The notes below the pieces were generated by a model. That model did not search any database. It saw only the letters and a program-made list of their open reading frames with translations, and had not been told where the DNA came from. A program made the translations under genes and the position numbers. Below are positions 37,166 to 47,211 of a stretch of DNA of 64,000 bases, piece by piece; the stretch's first letter is position 1; the number at the start of each line of letters is the position of its first letter. Origin of the DNA: a virus; the IMG/VR virus record IMGVR_UViG_3300025133_009649, positions 1 to 64,000 of that record; one strand, 5' to 3'.

Positions 37166-37564
37166 ATGAGCAGTATAGGGCCAAGAGTACCTTTGCAAAG
37201 GGATCCCGACACATATGGATTTTATCTAGCTGTAACTCAGTATAAAGATGAAATACAACAAAATTTAAAAAATCTTCTTTTAACTTCTCCGGGTGAAAGA
37301 ATGATGAACCCCAATTTTGGCGTTGGATTAAGACATTTTTTGTTTGAACCTAGAATTCATAGTATTACTGCTATGAGGCAAAAAATTGAGTCTCAAGTGA
37401 GAAGATACATGCCGTTTATAAGAGGTCTCAAGGTGCAATTTAATGCTGGGTCTGATCAGGAATATTTAGATAATTCAAATATTTTATCGGTTAATATTAT
37501 TTATGAGATACCAAATTTAAATTTGTCTACTAACTTATTATTACAAAAAGAGGATATTAGTTAA
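37166..37564 (+). CDS. 25: gp25-like baseplate wedge protein
   Basis: This 132-aa protein is the same length as T4 gp25. It carries the family core 'LLLTSPGERMMNPNFGVGL' followed by 'RHFLFEP' and the C-terminal 'IIYEIPNLN'. gp25 and its homologues in all contractile tails (W of P2, TssE of type VI secretion) join the wedge to the sheath and start sheath growth. AGAGGAAG upstream supports the ATG. It is followed 2 nt later by the gp6-like gene, the usual pair. Confidence 0.94.
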   Translation: MSSIGPRVPLQRDPDTYGFYLAVTQYKDEIQQNLKNLLLTSPGERMMNPNFGVGLRHFLFEPRIHSITAMRQKIESQVRRYMPFIRGLKVQFNAGSDQEYLDNSNILSVNIIYEIPNLNLSTNLLLQKEDIS

Positions 37565-37566
37565 TT

Positions 37567-39363
37567 ATGACAAAAGAAGACAAAAAACTTATAAGATATA
37601 CAGATAGAAATTTCAACTCCATAAAAGAAAGTTTAGTAAACTATACTAAAAGGTATTATCCTGATATATTCCAAGATTTTTCTGAGGCCTCCTTTGGTTC
37701 TTTGATGCTGGATACTGTATCTTATGTGGGAGATGTACTTTCTTTTTATTTAGATTACCAAACTAATGAATCATTTTTAGATACCACTATTGAATACGAC
37801 AACATCGTTAGGCATGGGGAACAAGTTGGTTATAAACAACCACTAAGAGCAAACTCTTTTGGTGTGATTACTCTATATGTGTTAATACCAGTTGCTAGTA
37901 ACGGAACAGATCCGGATGTCGATTATTTACCAACTTTGGTAAGGGGCAGTAAATTTTCTTCTGCTGGGGGACAAATATTTACTTTAATCGATGACGTCGA
38001 CTTTTCAAATTCTGACAACGAGATTATAACAGCTACTTCAAATACCGGCGACGGCGCTCCCACGGCATATGCTGTGAAAGCATATGGGCGGATTATCTCT
38101 GGAGAGCTAAACGAGCAAACAATAAATGTAGGTAATTTTACCAGATTTTTAACAGTTTCTTTATCAGATCCGAATATCACAGAAATAGTATCTGTTGTTG
38201 ATACTGAAGGCCATGAATATTTTGAAGTTGATTATCTTTCACAGGATACCGTTTTTAGATCAGTTACTAATAAAGATCCTGAGACTACTCGCTATGTACG
38301 AGAAAAAATTGTGTCAACTGCAGTACCAAGGCGCTTTGTTACTTTTAATAGATTTGGACAAATTTTTATAAAATTTGGTTATGGTTCAGAATCTTCTTTA
38401 AAAACGGACAATATAACCCATCCTTCTAATATTGCATTAAAAATGCATGGAAAAGAATATGAAAAAGAAATTGGTTTTGATCCTTCAAATCTTTTAGTAA
38501 CGGATAAATTCGGTATTGCACCTGCGAACACAACGCTAACCGTTACTTACAGAACAAACACAATTGATAATGTTAATGTTGCTAGTAAAGGTGTCAGCGG
38601 GGTTACTGAGGCTTTACTCGTTTTCGGAAGTAACGCAACAAATTCTGATAAAATTGATTTAGTAAGGGATAGCCTAGAAGTAACAAACGAAAAGCCCATC
38701 CTTGGAGACGTTTCTTTGCCAACAGCTGCTGAATTAAAGCAAAGGGTTAACGACACTTTTGCTTCACAAAATCGCGCGGTTACGTCTGACGATTATGAAG
38801 CATTAATATACAGAATGCCGGCTAAATTTGGCAGAATTAAAAGAGCAAAAATTTTAAGGGATCATGATTCCTTTAAGAGAAATTTAAATTTATATATTTT
38901 GTCAGAAGACTCTCATGAGAATTTTATAATTAGTAATCCTCTTTTGAAAAATAATTTAAAGATATGGCTTAACAATTATCGTATGATTAATGATACGATT
39001 GACATTCTAGATCCTAAAATTATCAATATTAAAATTAATTTTGTTGCAGTAGTCGACTATTCACAAAACAAGTTTGAAGCCCTCGACGCCGCGATCGATG
39101 AAGTAAGAGAGATGTTTGAGGAAAAATTAGATATTGGTCAATCAATTCAAATTACAAAAATTTATAATGTATTAAACAACTTAGATGAGATTGTTGATGT
39201 CACGAATGTAAAAGTGGAATATCAAACTGGATCTAGATATTCTGAGGAGACTCTGAATATAGACGACTATATTTCTGCAGACGGAAGAATTCTTTATGCT
39301 CCTGAGAATGTTGTTTATGAATTAAAATATCCGAATCTTGATATCAAAGGAACTATTAAGTAA
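37567..39363 (+). CDS. 6: gp6/baseplate J-like wedge protein
   Basis: This 598-aa protein has the baseplate J/gp6 features: the start 'IRYTDRNFNSIKESLVNY', the long beta-rich centre, 'SQNRAVTSDDYEALIYRMP' followed by 'KFGRIKRAKI' and a C-terminal domain with 'DIGQSIQITKIYNVL' and 'VDVTNVKV'. In T4, gp6 dimers form the inner ring that holds the wedges together and interlocks with gp25 and gp53. The length is close to T4 gp6 (660 aa). It ends in a TAATG overlap with the next gene. Confidence 0.92.
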   Translation: MTKEDKKLIRYTDRNFNSIKESLVNYTKRYYPDIFQDFSEASFGSLMLDTVSYVGDVLSFYLDYQTNESFLDTTIEYDNIVRHGEQVGYKQPLRANSFGVITLYVLIPVASNGTDPDVDYLPTLVRGSKFSSAGGQIFTLIDDVDFSNSDNEIITATSNTGDGAPTAYAVKAYGRIISGELNEQTINVGNFTRFLTVSLSDPNITEIVSVVDTEGHEYFEVDYLSQDTVFRSVTNKDPETTRYVREKIVSTAVPRRFVTFNRFGQIFIKFGYGSESSLKTDNITHPSNIALKMHGKEYEKEIGFDPSNLLVTDKFGIAPANTTLTVTYRTNTIDNVNVASKGVSGVTEALLVFGSNATNSDKIDLVRDSLEVTNEKPILGDVSLPTAAELKQRVNDTFASQNRAVTSDDYEALIYRMPAKFGRIKRAKILRDHDSFKRNLNLYILSEDSHENFIISNPLLKNNLKIWLNNYRMINDTIDILDPKIINIKINFVAVVDYSQNKFEALDAAIDEVREMFEEKLDIGQSIQITKIYNVLNNLDEIVDVTNVKVEYQTGSRYSEETLNIDDYISADGRILYAPENVVYELKYPNLDIKGTIK

Positions 39364-40889
39364 TGGGAATTAAAGATTACAAAGCAACAAAAGATAATAC
39401 CATAACTAATGGTTTTAAACTAATTTCCTCAACGCGCGGCACTGGGTCTAACATGGGTGCTGCTGACATTTTAGAGGTATATTCTATATATGGTCAAAAC
39501 ACTACTTCTTCAGCCGAGCTTTCCCGCGCGCTAATCCAGTTTCCGATTACTACAGTTTCTTCTGACAGAACTGCAGGCATAATTCCGGCTTCTGGAAGTG
39601 TTAATTTCTTTTTAAGAATGTTCAATGCACGTCATTCAGAACAACTTCCAAGAGATTTTACTGTAAATGTGCTAGCCGTATCTCAATCCTGGCAAGAGGG
39701 GTATGGCTTAGACATGGATGGGTATTCTGATCTGACGGATGATAAAATAGAGGGCTCGAACTGGATGAACAGAAATTCAAATCCAGCGGCGCCATGGGCC
39801 CAAGTTGGCGGTGACTATCACTCTTCTTCTTATATTCCTGCTGATACAATGCCGAATTATACTTTTACTTTTAGCGATGGCGATGAAGATCTTTTAGTTG
39901 ATGTAACCGCTGCCGTAGAGGAGTGGATTACCGGCACACAAGCGAATAATGGCTTTGGCATTTTTCTTACTTCCAGCCAAGAAGCTTATGTTGTTGACAC
40001 ATCCGCCGCGGATAGCGAAGATGGCACCGGTGCTGGTGTTCTTTTGAATACAAGCGGGCAAAAGAAGAGTTTTTATACAAAACGATTCTTTTCTAGATCA
40101 AGCGAGTTCTTCTTTAAGAGGCCGTCTTTAGAGGCTCGATGGGATTCTAGAATTATGGACGATAGAGGCAACTTTTATTCTAGTTCCTCTATCGCATCTG
40201 CCGCCGATAATTTAAATAATCTATATTTATATAATTACATTCGAGGAAACCTTAAAGATATACCACACAGTGAAACTTTAACAGTTAAGTTATATGCTAG
40301 CTCTAACAATGCTCCAGTTGGTGCTGCTCTTGCATCGGCTGTAGCTAACACTTCGAATACAGGAATTTATAAAGCACAAATGGCTATTGACACTACCTCT
40401 TCCGTTTTACATGATGTTTGGTCCGGCAGTGTTGGTGGTGAATACAAAACAGGATCCATAAGTATAAGAAATTTTAACAATACTAGTGTCCTACTTTCTA
40501 ACGATTTTAAACAGTTTACCACAAAAATAACCAATCTTAAGTCAAGATATGCAAGTGACGAAACAGCAAAACTTAGAGTATTTACCAGACCAAGGAACTT
40601 TAGTCCTACAATTTATAGTGTTGCTAACGAAGAAATTCAACATGTAATAAATCCCAGCGCATCTTTTGAGATATTTAGAAGTGTTGATAATGAAACAGTT
40701 ATAAACAATTCAACTGGTAGTGCTACTAGGCATACATTTTTATCATATGACAATTCTGGTAGTTATTTTGATTTAAATATGTCTTTGTTGGAGCCGGGTT
40801 ATATGTATGGAATAAGGTTTTTATTTTATTCTTCTGATGGTTGGAGAGAACAGGAAGAAACATTTAATTTTAGAGTTGAAAACAGTTAA
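39363..40889 (+). CDS. Baseplate-associated protein with DNRLRE-like domain
   Basis: In this 508-aa protein, residues about 40-220 have the pattern of the DNRLRE/disaggregatase-related beta domain: 'SRALIQFPITTV', a strand with 'FFLRMFNARH', 'VLAVSQSWQEGY' and 'DVTAAVEEWITG' followed by 'NNGFGIFLTSS'. In other proteins that fold binds or displays carbohydrates. The remaining part is beta-rich and ends 'YGIRFLFYSSDGWREQEE'. It starts inside the gp6 stop (TAATG). A role as a wedge or fibre-network part is likely from position, in the place held by gp7/gp8 in T4, but no T4 homologue was recognised. Confidence 0.65.
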   Translation: MGIKDYKATKDNTITNGFKLISSTRGTGSNMGAADILEVYSIYGQNTTSSAELSRALIQFPITTVSSDRTAGIIPASGSVNFFLRMFNARHSEQLPRDFTVNVLAVSQSWQEGYGLDMDGYSDLTDDKIEGSNWMNRNSNPAAPWAQVGGDYHSSSYIPADTMPNYTFTFSDGDEDLLVDVTAAVEEWITGTQANNGFGIFLTSSQEAYVVDTSAADSEDGTGAGVLLNTSGQKKSFYTKRFFSRSSEFFFKRPSLEARWDSRIMDDRGNFYSSSSIASAADNLNNLYLYNYIRGNLKDIPHSETLTVKLYASSNNAPVGAALASAVANTSNTGIYKAQMAIDTTSSVLHDVWSGSVGGEYKTGSISIRNFNNTSVLLSNDFKQFTTKITNLKSRYASDETAKLRVFTRPRNFSPTIYSVANEEIQHVINPSASFEIFRSVDNETVINNSTGSATRHTFLSYDNSGSYFDLNMSLLEPGYMYGIRFLFYSSDGWREQEETFNFRVENS

Positions 40890-40907
40890 TATGGTTGGAT
40901 TATTCTT

Positions 40908-43900
40908 ATGAGTGTAAAAGATTTATTTAATAAGGGTTATTCGCTAAAATTTCTTAAGAATAAAAGTCAAGAAGATCTTCGTGAAGATCTTGAATCTCAA
41001 AGATATCTTACAGCTTATTCTAAAAAATCACAAAGATTTTTACCTGATACAGATTTTACTACGGCATCTAATTTTGCTCGTTTTGGCCTTGCTGAAGAAT
41101 ACTATGATACTGCGATTAAGCGTATTTATCAGACATATCCTTATGACGGATCCCAAGCTGAGAAAGTTGAATGGGAAAATGAAAGTACATATTTAGATCT
41201 TTTTATATTCGAAAATGAATATCCAAGAACGAATGGCTTTGTAACATTTAATAGTGGATCATCAACATATACTAGTGATAAGGGGACTGGTTTTTATAGT
41301 AGTAGTTCTCCTCAATATGTGTATTTCACCGGTGGTCCGCATGCTGATCCGGGTGGCGATTATAAGAGTGATTTTTCGGCCGGCCCTTCCAAAAAGGGCG
41401 TATCAAAAGCTAATATATATCATACAGGAAGTCAGAGAACAAGTAATTTAGAGTTTGATCTAGAAAAAGGCGCGACCATTGAATTTTGGATGAAAAAAGA
41501 TGGTTATGCCTTATCTGATCCTGCTACATCAGATGCGAATGAAGTGATTTTTCACCTAGCAAAGTCCGGATCCTATAGTGAAACTTATAATCAAGAAATT
41601 CTCATATATAAAGGTACCGGCGCCGTAGCAGGCGCAAATGTGGGAATTTCCATATCTTCCGGCTCAGCACAACAAACATTTATACACAATATTGGATCTG
41701 CTACCGCTATGTCTGATGGCGCTTGGCATCATTATGCATTTACTTTTAAAACGACTAATTCAAAAACACTCACAAATTTATATGTAGATGGGATTTATCA
41801 GTCTCAAGTTATACAAGGAACGACTTTTAATTCTTTTGACGGTCCTTTGGTCGCTAGCATCGGCGCGTTCGCACACCATGTAACTGCATTTGGTGTTTAC
41901 CGAGGCGGTGGTAATATTATTTCATGTTCTTTTGATGAATTCAGGTATTGGAAGACAGAGAGGGACGCGCAACAAATTGGTAGATATTACCGCGATCAAG
42001 TTGGTGGAGGTACAAACACTGATAATATAAAATACGATGACGTCACGAATTTTGTTGATTTAGGCGTATATTATAAATTTAATGAAGGTATCGCAGGTGA
42101 TTCCACAACAGATGCTACAATATTAGATTATTCTGGTAGAGTTTCTAATGGTACATTTATAAATTATTCTTCTGAATGTAGAAACACAGATTCAGCTATT
42201 GTTTTAGCCGGCGCAGCATCAAAAGAATTCAAAGATCCTATTATTTATTCTACTCATACTTCTGTGAACAACTTGATAAAGGAAAAGAGACTTTTAGGTA
42301 AAATGCATGATGATAGCAACCCGGCCTCTCTTTACAAGTCAGTTCCAGGTTGGCTTTTAGAAGAAGACGAAAGAGAATCAAATCATTTAAAATATTTAAT
42401 GCAAATTCTTGCTAGCTATTTTGATGATTTATACTTACAAATAGAGAAATTATCAAGTTTAAAAGACATTAATTATCCAGATGATGCCAACTATGAGAAG
42501 CCTTTACCTTTTGCCGATCGGCTTCTTGAAACTAGGGGATACGACGCTCCAGAATTGTTTGCTCATGCCAGTGCCATGGCGCAGTACCTAGAGAGAGATG
42601 AAAAAAGACTTTTTGAGAAGAAATTATATGAAGTAAAAAATATAATTTATCAAAATGTTTATAATAATCTTTCTTATATTCAAAAATCAAAAGGCACGTA
42701 TAAATCACTTAGAAACTTTTTAAGATGTTTTGGCGTTGATGAAGAACTAATAAAACTTAATATATACGCAAATAACGATGTTTATGAATTAAAAGATAAT
42801 ACTACTAATGTTGCGTTACGAAAGAAATTCATTGATTTTGACGATCTTGAAACAAGATACGCTGCGTCGGGCCAGACATCTGGATCATTCACTGCAACGG
42901 CATATCAATACAAAGATTCTTCTGTAAACAATACAATTTCTTATATACCAGCAATATCTGCTAATCAAGCCTCCGGCGCCGCTTTAACTATTGAAGCAGA
43001 GGTTATAATACCAAAGAGGGCCATCGCCGGCGATGATAATTTTAAGTTATATCCTTCTTTAATTTCTTCTATTTTCGGTATGCACGCAGTTTTAGAATCA
43101 GATAGTGATTTGTCTTTTGCAGCTGACGATACAATTAATTTTAATATTGCTATTAATAAATCAAGCCTGGATCTACGAACTGGTTATTTTTCTTTGACGA
43201 CCCGCGGCTCGTCAAATATATTATCGGATGTACAAAGTGACAGTTATATAGGCTTATATGATAACCAAAAATGGAATCTTGCATTTAGGCTTAAACCAAC
43301 TGGATATCCAAATCCTGCATCAGTAGTTAGCGCGTCTGCCACATATACTTATGAAATGTATGGCAATAATTATATGTCTAACATCATTCAAAATGAATTT
43401 TCTGTATCTGGTACAATAAGCCTTTCAGATGCTACAAAATTCTTTACGCAGCCAAAAAGAATTTTCGTCGGTGCCGAAAGAACTAATTTTACTGGCAGCA
43501 CAGTAGAAAAATATTCTGATGTTAAGGTATCCTCTGTAAGAGCCTGGTATAGTTATTTAGATGATGAAACCATGCGTGATCATGGCAAATATTCAAATAC
43601 TTATGGTGTTTTACATCCACTGAAAAACGCAAATTTAACTGATAAAACTGATTTTTTGGGAACAAAAATTCCGCAAATTAAGACGTTGATATTAAATTGG
43701 AACATGGATAATTTGACTGGTTCAGATGGAAATGGCCGATTTATGATTAGTGATTTTTCTTCAGGTTCTAGCGATACTTCAAATTATGGTTTTTTAACTC
43801 CTGTTCTAGAAAAAAATTATACTGGTCGTGGAGATTTTTTTGAATCTGCGTTAGAACAGCGTGATCAAGCCATCGATGTTGAATTTGTCCAGACAGCAAA

Positions 43901-46900
43901 ACAAAAATTACCAGAGGTTGTTAATAGCGACGATATGGTAAAAATTCTGAATAAACAAGATGACGTGGTTTTCACCAGAGAAACAACCTATGTACAGCAT
44001 TTGTTATCAGTAGAAAAAAGCATGTATCAGACCATTTCTGAAGAGATGATGAGGTTTTTTGCTTCGGTTACCGATTTTAACAATTTAATTGGTGAGCCCG
44101 TTAATCGTTATCGGCCTAACTATAAAAAAATAGAGAAATTAAGGGAACTATTTTTTAGTCGTGTCGAAAGCGATCTAGAATTAGAAAATTTTGTTGAATA
44201 TTATAAATGGATAGACGACGCTGTTACTATAATGATTGCACAGTTAATCCCTGTTTCAGCAAATACTGTTGAGTTATTAAGAAACATGGTTGAAAGTCAT
44301 GTTTTGGAGAGAAACAAATATTGGACTAAATTTCCCTCACTTGAATCAGAACCACATAATCCAATATCCTCTATTAAGGGAGTCGAGGAGCTAAAATACA
44401 ATTGGAAATTTGGCCATGCCCCCGTCGCTCCAGAACAAAACACTAATCAAAATCAGAATTGTTTGTGGTGGAAGCAAAGAGCAGAGAGAAATGGTGCTCT
44501 TTCATCGAGCGTGGCTTCAGTTAATAATGACAAAAGCAATCTTTTAAAAATTATTGTCACAGAGGTCGGTAACGAAGATATAACGTTAAAAACGCCTGCA
44601 GGAGTAAAATATACTAAGAGTTATTATTCAGATAGAAGCCTGGCAAGACCATGGGATATGACATCTGGTATATCACTGCAGTTAAAAGGAGGCTCGAACC
44701 CCAAACACACAAATAGACAGGATTTGTACAAGAGCGTTATAAAATGGGGTAGTGATGATGACTTTATCTTTATAGATGCGGACAACGAAACACCAAAACC
44801 AGACTGTACTGACGAGTTGATCCCTGATGAAATTAATAAAAAGTTGTTTAGAGCCCGAACACTAACTATGCCGGCAACTGAGACAGCCAACTCAGATGCA
44901 ACAGGTGCAGGTTCAAACGATCAAAATTATGATGATGCAAAATCTGCTCTTTTATTACCTTTTAGCATGTATTCTTCTTCAATCGATACTGGCTATAGAC
45001 AAACATATGTCACTGGTACTATGCCTAAAATTGAATTTGCAAATATGCATGATGATAAATATGGCTTTGACGCAGAAGTGCCAATGCAAGGCCCATTTAC
45101 TGAAAAAAATGTTGGTGGAATGCAACATCGGCATGTTGATTTAAATCGCCATGATCCTGTTATCAACTCTACAACAACAAATAAAATAGACTCTCCACTA
45201 ACCAGGCCAGAAGGTTGGCATTTACAAGAATTTTTAGATCAAGATTTTATTGATTATCTTTTTCAAGAGTGGTTTACCAACGCAACAACAACCGCTACAA
45301 CTGATGTTTCTATTTTAGCTTTACCCTATGGAGATATTTCTGGTGAACCAAGCGAGCATGAATATTGGAAAAACGGCGTTGGGGCCGACAATTCATGGAC
45401 ATTCTTAAAAGGGCCGACACCTTCTGCTGGAACTGGTCCCGGTGGCTCTGCACATGCTACCACTACTTATGCTTACTGTGAAGTTCAGCCATCTAAAGTT
45501 GGCCAAACATTTAGTTTGGTATCACCTTTAGTTGATTTATTAGAGGTTGATTCAGGCGATGTTAAAATACGTTTTAGTTATCACATGCATGGTATTCATA
45601 TAGGCAATCTGAAGGTTCAAGCATCGCAGGATCCTAATTTTGAAATTGATGTGGAGGATCTCTTGGTTGATTGGGGCACTTTTCAGAGCACTGTTATTTC
45701 CGGACAGCAGCACACTAATGAAGCAGATTCTTTCACCACCAATGCCGAGGTAGGTTCAACATCGTCGGGCAATGGTCTTGCAAATTGGCTTGGAAAACGT
45801 TTTTATATAAGATTTTTCTATACTGCTGGTATAAGCCACCTTGGTGATTGCGCTATTGACCGCCCTCGTATTTACAAAGGAAACGATGGCATAGGCATAA
45901 CACAAAATTCCTTTAAACTCCTCAATCCAACTTATGACAACCATCATAGACCAAGCGCAATTTACACACGGCAAGAATTTGCAAAACGCCCTGTAAACAT
46001 TCGCAATATTCACATGACTGGAAATTCACCTACAGTTGCAGGAAATTATCTTAATAGATACGAATATATCAGTACAACAAGCCCCGAAGCCAATGATCCA
46101 TTTTTTGTGAAGAATCCAGATAAAATTGCATCGTCACAAGAAAGCCCTGTACTACATAAAATTGAAAATCTTTTAAGTACACCACCAGGAACAGCTCGAA
46201 CCGCGCTGCGCTACAAAAATTATAGACTTCCTGACCGATCTTATATAACTGGTACTTTTGATAATACAACCGGAAAGTGGTCAGATGGGACGGTTAAAAA
46301 CAGAACAAGAATAATGACAAGATTCACTGCGCATAGCGGCTATGAATCTATGTCTCGTGGTTATTTAGATACTGCTCATGAGACGTATTCTGTATACAAT
46401 GTTATGACATATAGAAATATATCATCAAGAGTAATACATAACACACAATTGCAAGCCCACCAGGGCCAACATGGCGTTAGTACACACGGAGAGGGGTTCG
46501 TCTCGCACGGTATCGCCCGGGGCAATCAGGTTGGGTATGGGTCCGTCCGATGGGACGGCGCGCCATCTAATGGAAATACTTTAATATTAACAAACTATCA
46601 AGGTAAAATTGTTACTTATAAGATAGACACTTCTAACACTCATATTGATGGTCGTCTTCATAGCGATGGTATTAGCATAAACGTTGGCATGCACGGCGCC
46701 TCAGCTGACGACACCCGAGCCGAGCGTCTAGAAGCGGTTATTAACGCCACCACCGGTATCGATATAAGCGCCGATAGTGTCACTATCGGCTCTTATAATG
46801 TGACGCGCGTATACCAAAAATTCCCGTCGCGTCTAGGGAATACTAAGATTATTAATAATATTACTAATACAACTTCTTATGGTTTTACATATAGTGGTTA

Positions 46901-47174
46901 TAACGCAAGAGTATTTGGAGAAGGCGATAAAGTTGAAAAAGTTGGATTTATAAATTCTGAAGATTATACTCTTTCCGTTGGCAACGAGGCCGGCCAGGCC
47001 GCAAAACATAAATATCATAGAAACAATTTAGAAAGAATAAGATTTCTTGGTGATGACCCAACATCAAATAGTGTAACTTTTCTTACGGCCTCCTCATATG
47101 ATAACGCTTTTGTTTCTCATATGATACCAAGAACAGATAAGCAATATGCATGGATAACAGGATCATTAATTTAG
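40908..47174 (+). CDS. Giant wedge/tail protein with LamG, tail-protein-I-like and MAM-like domains
   Basis: This 2088-aa protein has, in order: a first concanavalin/LamG-like domain at about 170-355 ('ATIEFWMKKDGY', 'GAWHHYAFTFK', 'FDEFRYWKTERD'); a segment at about 480-620 like P2 gpI-type tail proteins ('YLMQILASYFDDLYLQIEKL', 'SKGTYKSLRNFLRCFG'); a second LamG-like domain at about 685-890 ('ALTIEAEVIIP', 'VSSVRAWYSYLDDE'); a MAM-like jelly roll at about 1530-1660 ('IRFSYHMHGIHIGNL', 'DCAIDRPRI'); and an end in 'DNAFVSHMIPRTDKQYAWI'. The three jelly-roll domains suggest sugar or receptor contact; the gpI-like part suggests a wedge that attaches fibres (inference). Confidence 0.75.
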   Translation: MSVKDLFNKGYSLKFLKNKSQEDLREDLESQRYLTAYSKKSQRFLPDTDFTTASNFARFGLAEEYYDTAIKRIYQTYPYDGSQAEKVEWENESTYLDLFIFENEYPRTNGFVTFNSGSSTYTSDKGTGFYSSSSPQYVYFTGGPHADPGGDYKSDFSAGPSKKGVSKANIYHTGSQRTSNLEFDLEKGATIEFWMKKDGYALSDPATSDANEVIFHLAKSGSYSETYNQEILIYKGTGAVAGANVGISISSGSAQQTFIHNIGSATAMSDGAWHHYAFTFKTTNSKTLTNLYVDGIYQSQVIQGTTFNSFDGPLVASIGAFAHHVTAFGVYRGGGNIISCSFDEFRYWKTERDAQQIGRYYRDQVGGGTNTDNIKYDDVTNFVDLGVYYKFNEGIAGDSTTDATILDYSGRVSNGTFINYSSECRNTDSAIVLAGAASKEFKDPIIYSTHTSVNNLIKEKRLLGKMHDDSNPASLYKSVPGWLLEEDERESNHLKYLMQILASYFDDLYLQIEKLSSLKDINYPDDANYEKPLPFADRLLETRGYDAPELFAHASAMAQYLERDEKRLFEKKLYEVKNIIYQNVYNNLSYIQKSKGTYKSLRNFLRCFGVDEELIKLNIYANNDVYELKDNTTNVALRKKFIDFDDLETRYAASGQTSGSFTATAYQYKDSSVNNTISYIPAISANQASGAALTIEAEVIIPKRAIAGDDNFKLYPSLISSIFGMHAVLESDSDLSFAADDTINFNIAINKSSLDLRTGYFSLTTRGSSNILSDVQSDSYIGLYDNQKWNLAFRLKPTGYPNPASVVSASATYTYEMYGNNYMSNIIQNEFSVSGTISLSDATKFFTQPKRIFVGAERTNFTGSTVEKYSDVKVSSVRAWYSYLDDETMRDHGKYSNTYGVLHPLKNANLTDKTDFLGTKIPQIKTLILNWNMDNLTGSDGNGRFMISDFSSGSSDTSNYGFLTPVLEKNYTGRGDFFESALEQRDQAIDVEFVQTAKQKLPEVVNSDDMVKILNKQDDVVFTRETTYVQHLLSVEKSMYQTISEEMMRFFASVTDFNNLIGEPVNRYRPNYKKIEKLRELFFSRVESDLELENFVEYYKWIDDAVTIMIAQLIPVSANTVELLRNMVESHVLERNKYWTKFPSLESEPHNPISSIKGVEELKYNWKFGHAPVAPEQNTNQNQNCLWWKQRAERNGALSSSVASVNNDKSNLLKIIVTEVGNEDITLKTPAGVKYTKSYYSDRSLARPWDMTSGISLQLKGGSNPKHTNRQDLYKSVIKWGSDDDFIFIDADNETPKPDCTDELIPDEINKKLFRARTLTMPATETANSDATGAGSNDQNYDDAKSALLLPFSMYSSSIDTGYRQTYVTGTMPKIEFANMHDDKYGFDAEVPMQGPFTEKNVGGMQHRHVDLNRHDPVINSTTTNKIDSPLTRPEGWHLQEFLDQDFIDYLFQEWFTNATTTATTDVSILALPYGDISGEPSEHEYWKNGVGADNSWTFLKGPTPSAGTGPGGSAHATTTYAYCEVQPSKVGQTFSLVSPLVDLLEVDSGDVKIRFSYHMHGIHIGNLKVQASQDPNFEIDVEDLLVDWGTFQSTVISGQQHTNEADSFTTNAEVGSTSSGNGLANWLGKRFYIRFFYTAGISHLGDCAIDRPRIYKGNDGIGITQNSFKLLNPTYDNHHRPSAIYTRQEFAKRPVNIRNIHMTGNSPTVAGNYLNRYEYISTTSPEANDPFFVKNPDKIASSQESPVLHKIENLLSTPPGTARTALRYKNYRLPDRSYITGTFDNTTGKWSDGTVKNRTRIMTRFTAHSGYESMSRGYLDTAHETYSVYNVMTYRNISSRVIHNTQLQAHQGQHGVSTHGEGFVSHGIARGNQVGYGSVRWDGAPSNGNTLILTNYQGKIVTYKIDTSNTHIDGRLHSDGISINVGMHGASADDTRAERLEAVINATTGIDISADSVTIGSYNVTRVYQKFPSRLGNTKIINNITNTTSYGFTYSGYNARVFGEGDKVEKVGFINSEDYTLSVGNEAGQAAKHKYHRNNLERIRFLGDDPTSNSVTFLTASSYDNAFVSHMIPRTDKQYAWITGSLI

Positions 47175-47211
47175 TGTATAATCTAATTATATTATAGGAT
47201 TGAGGCAGAAA

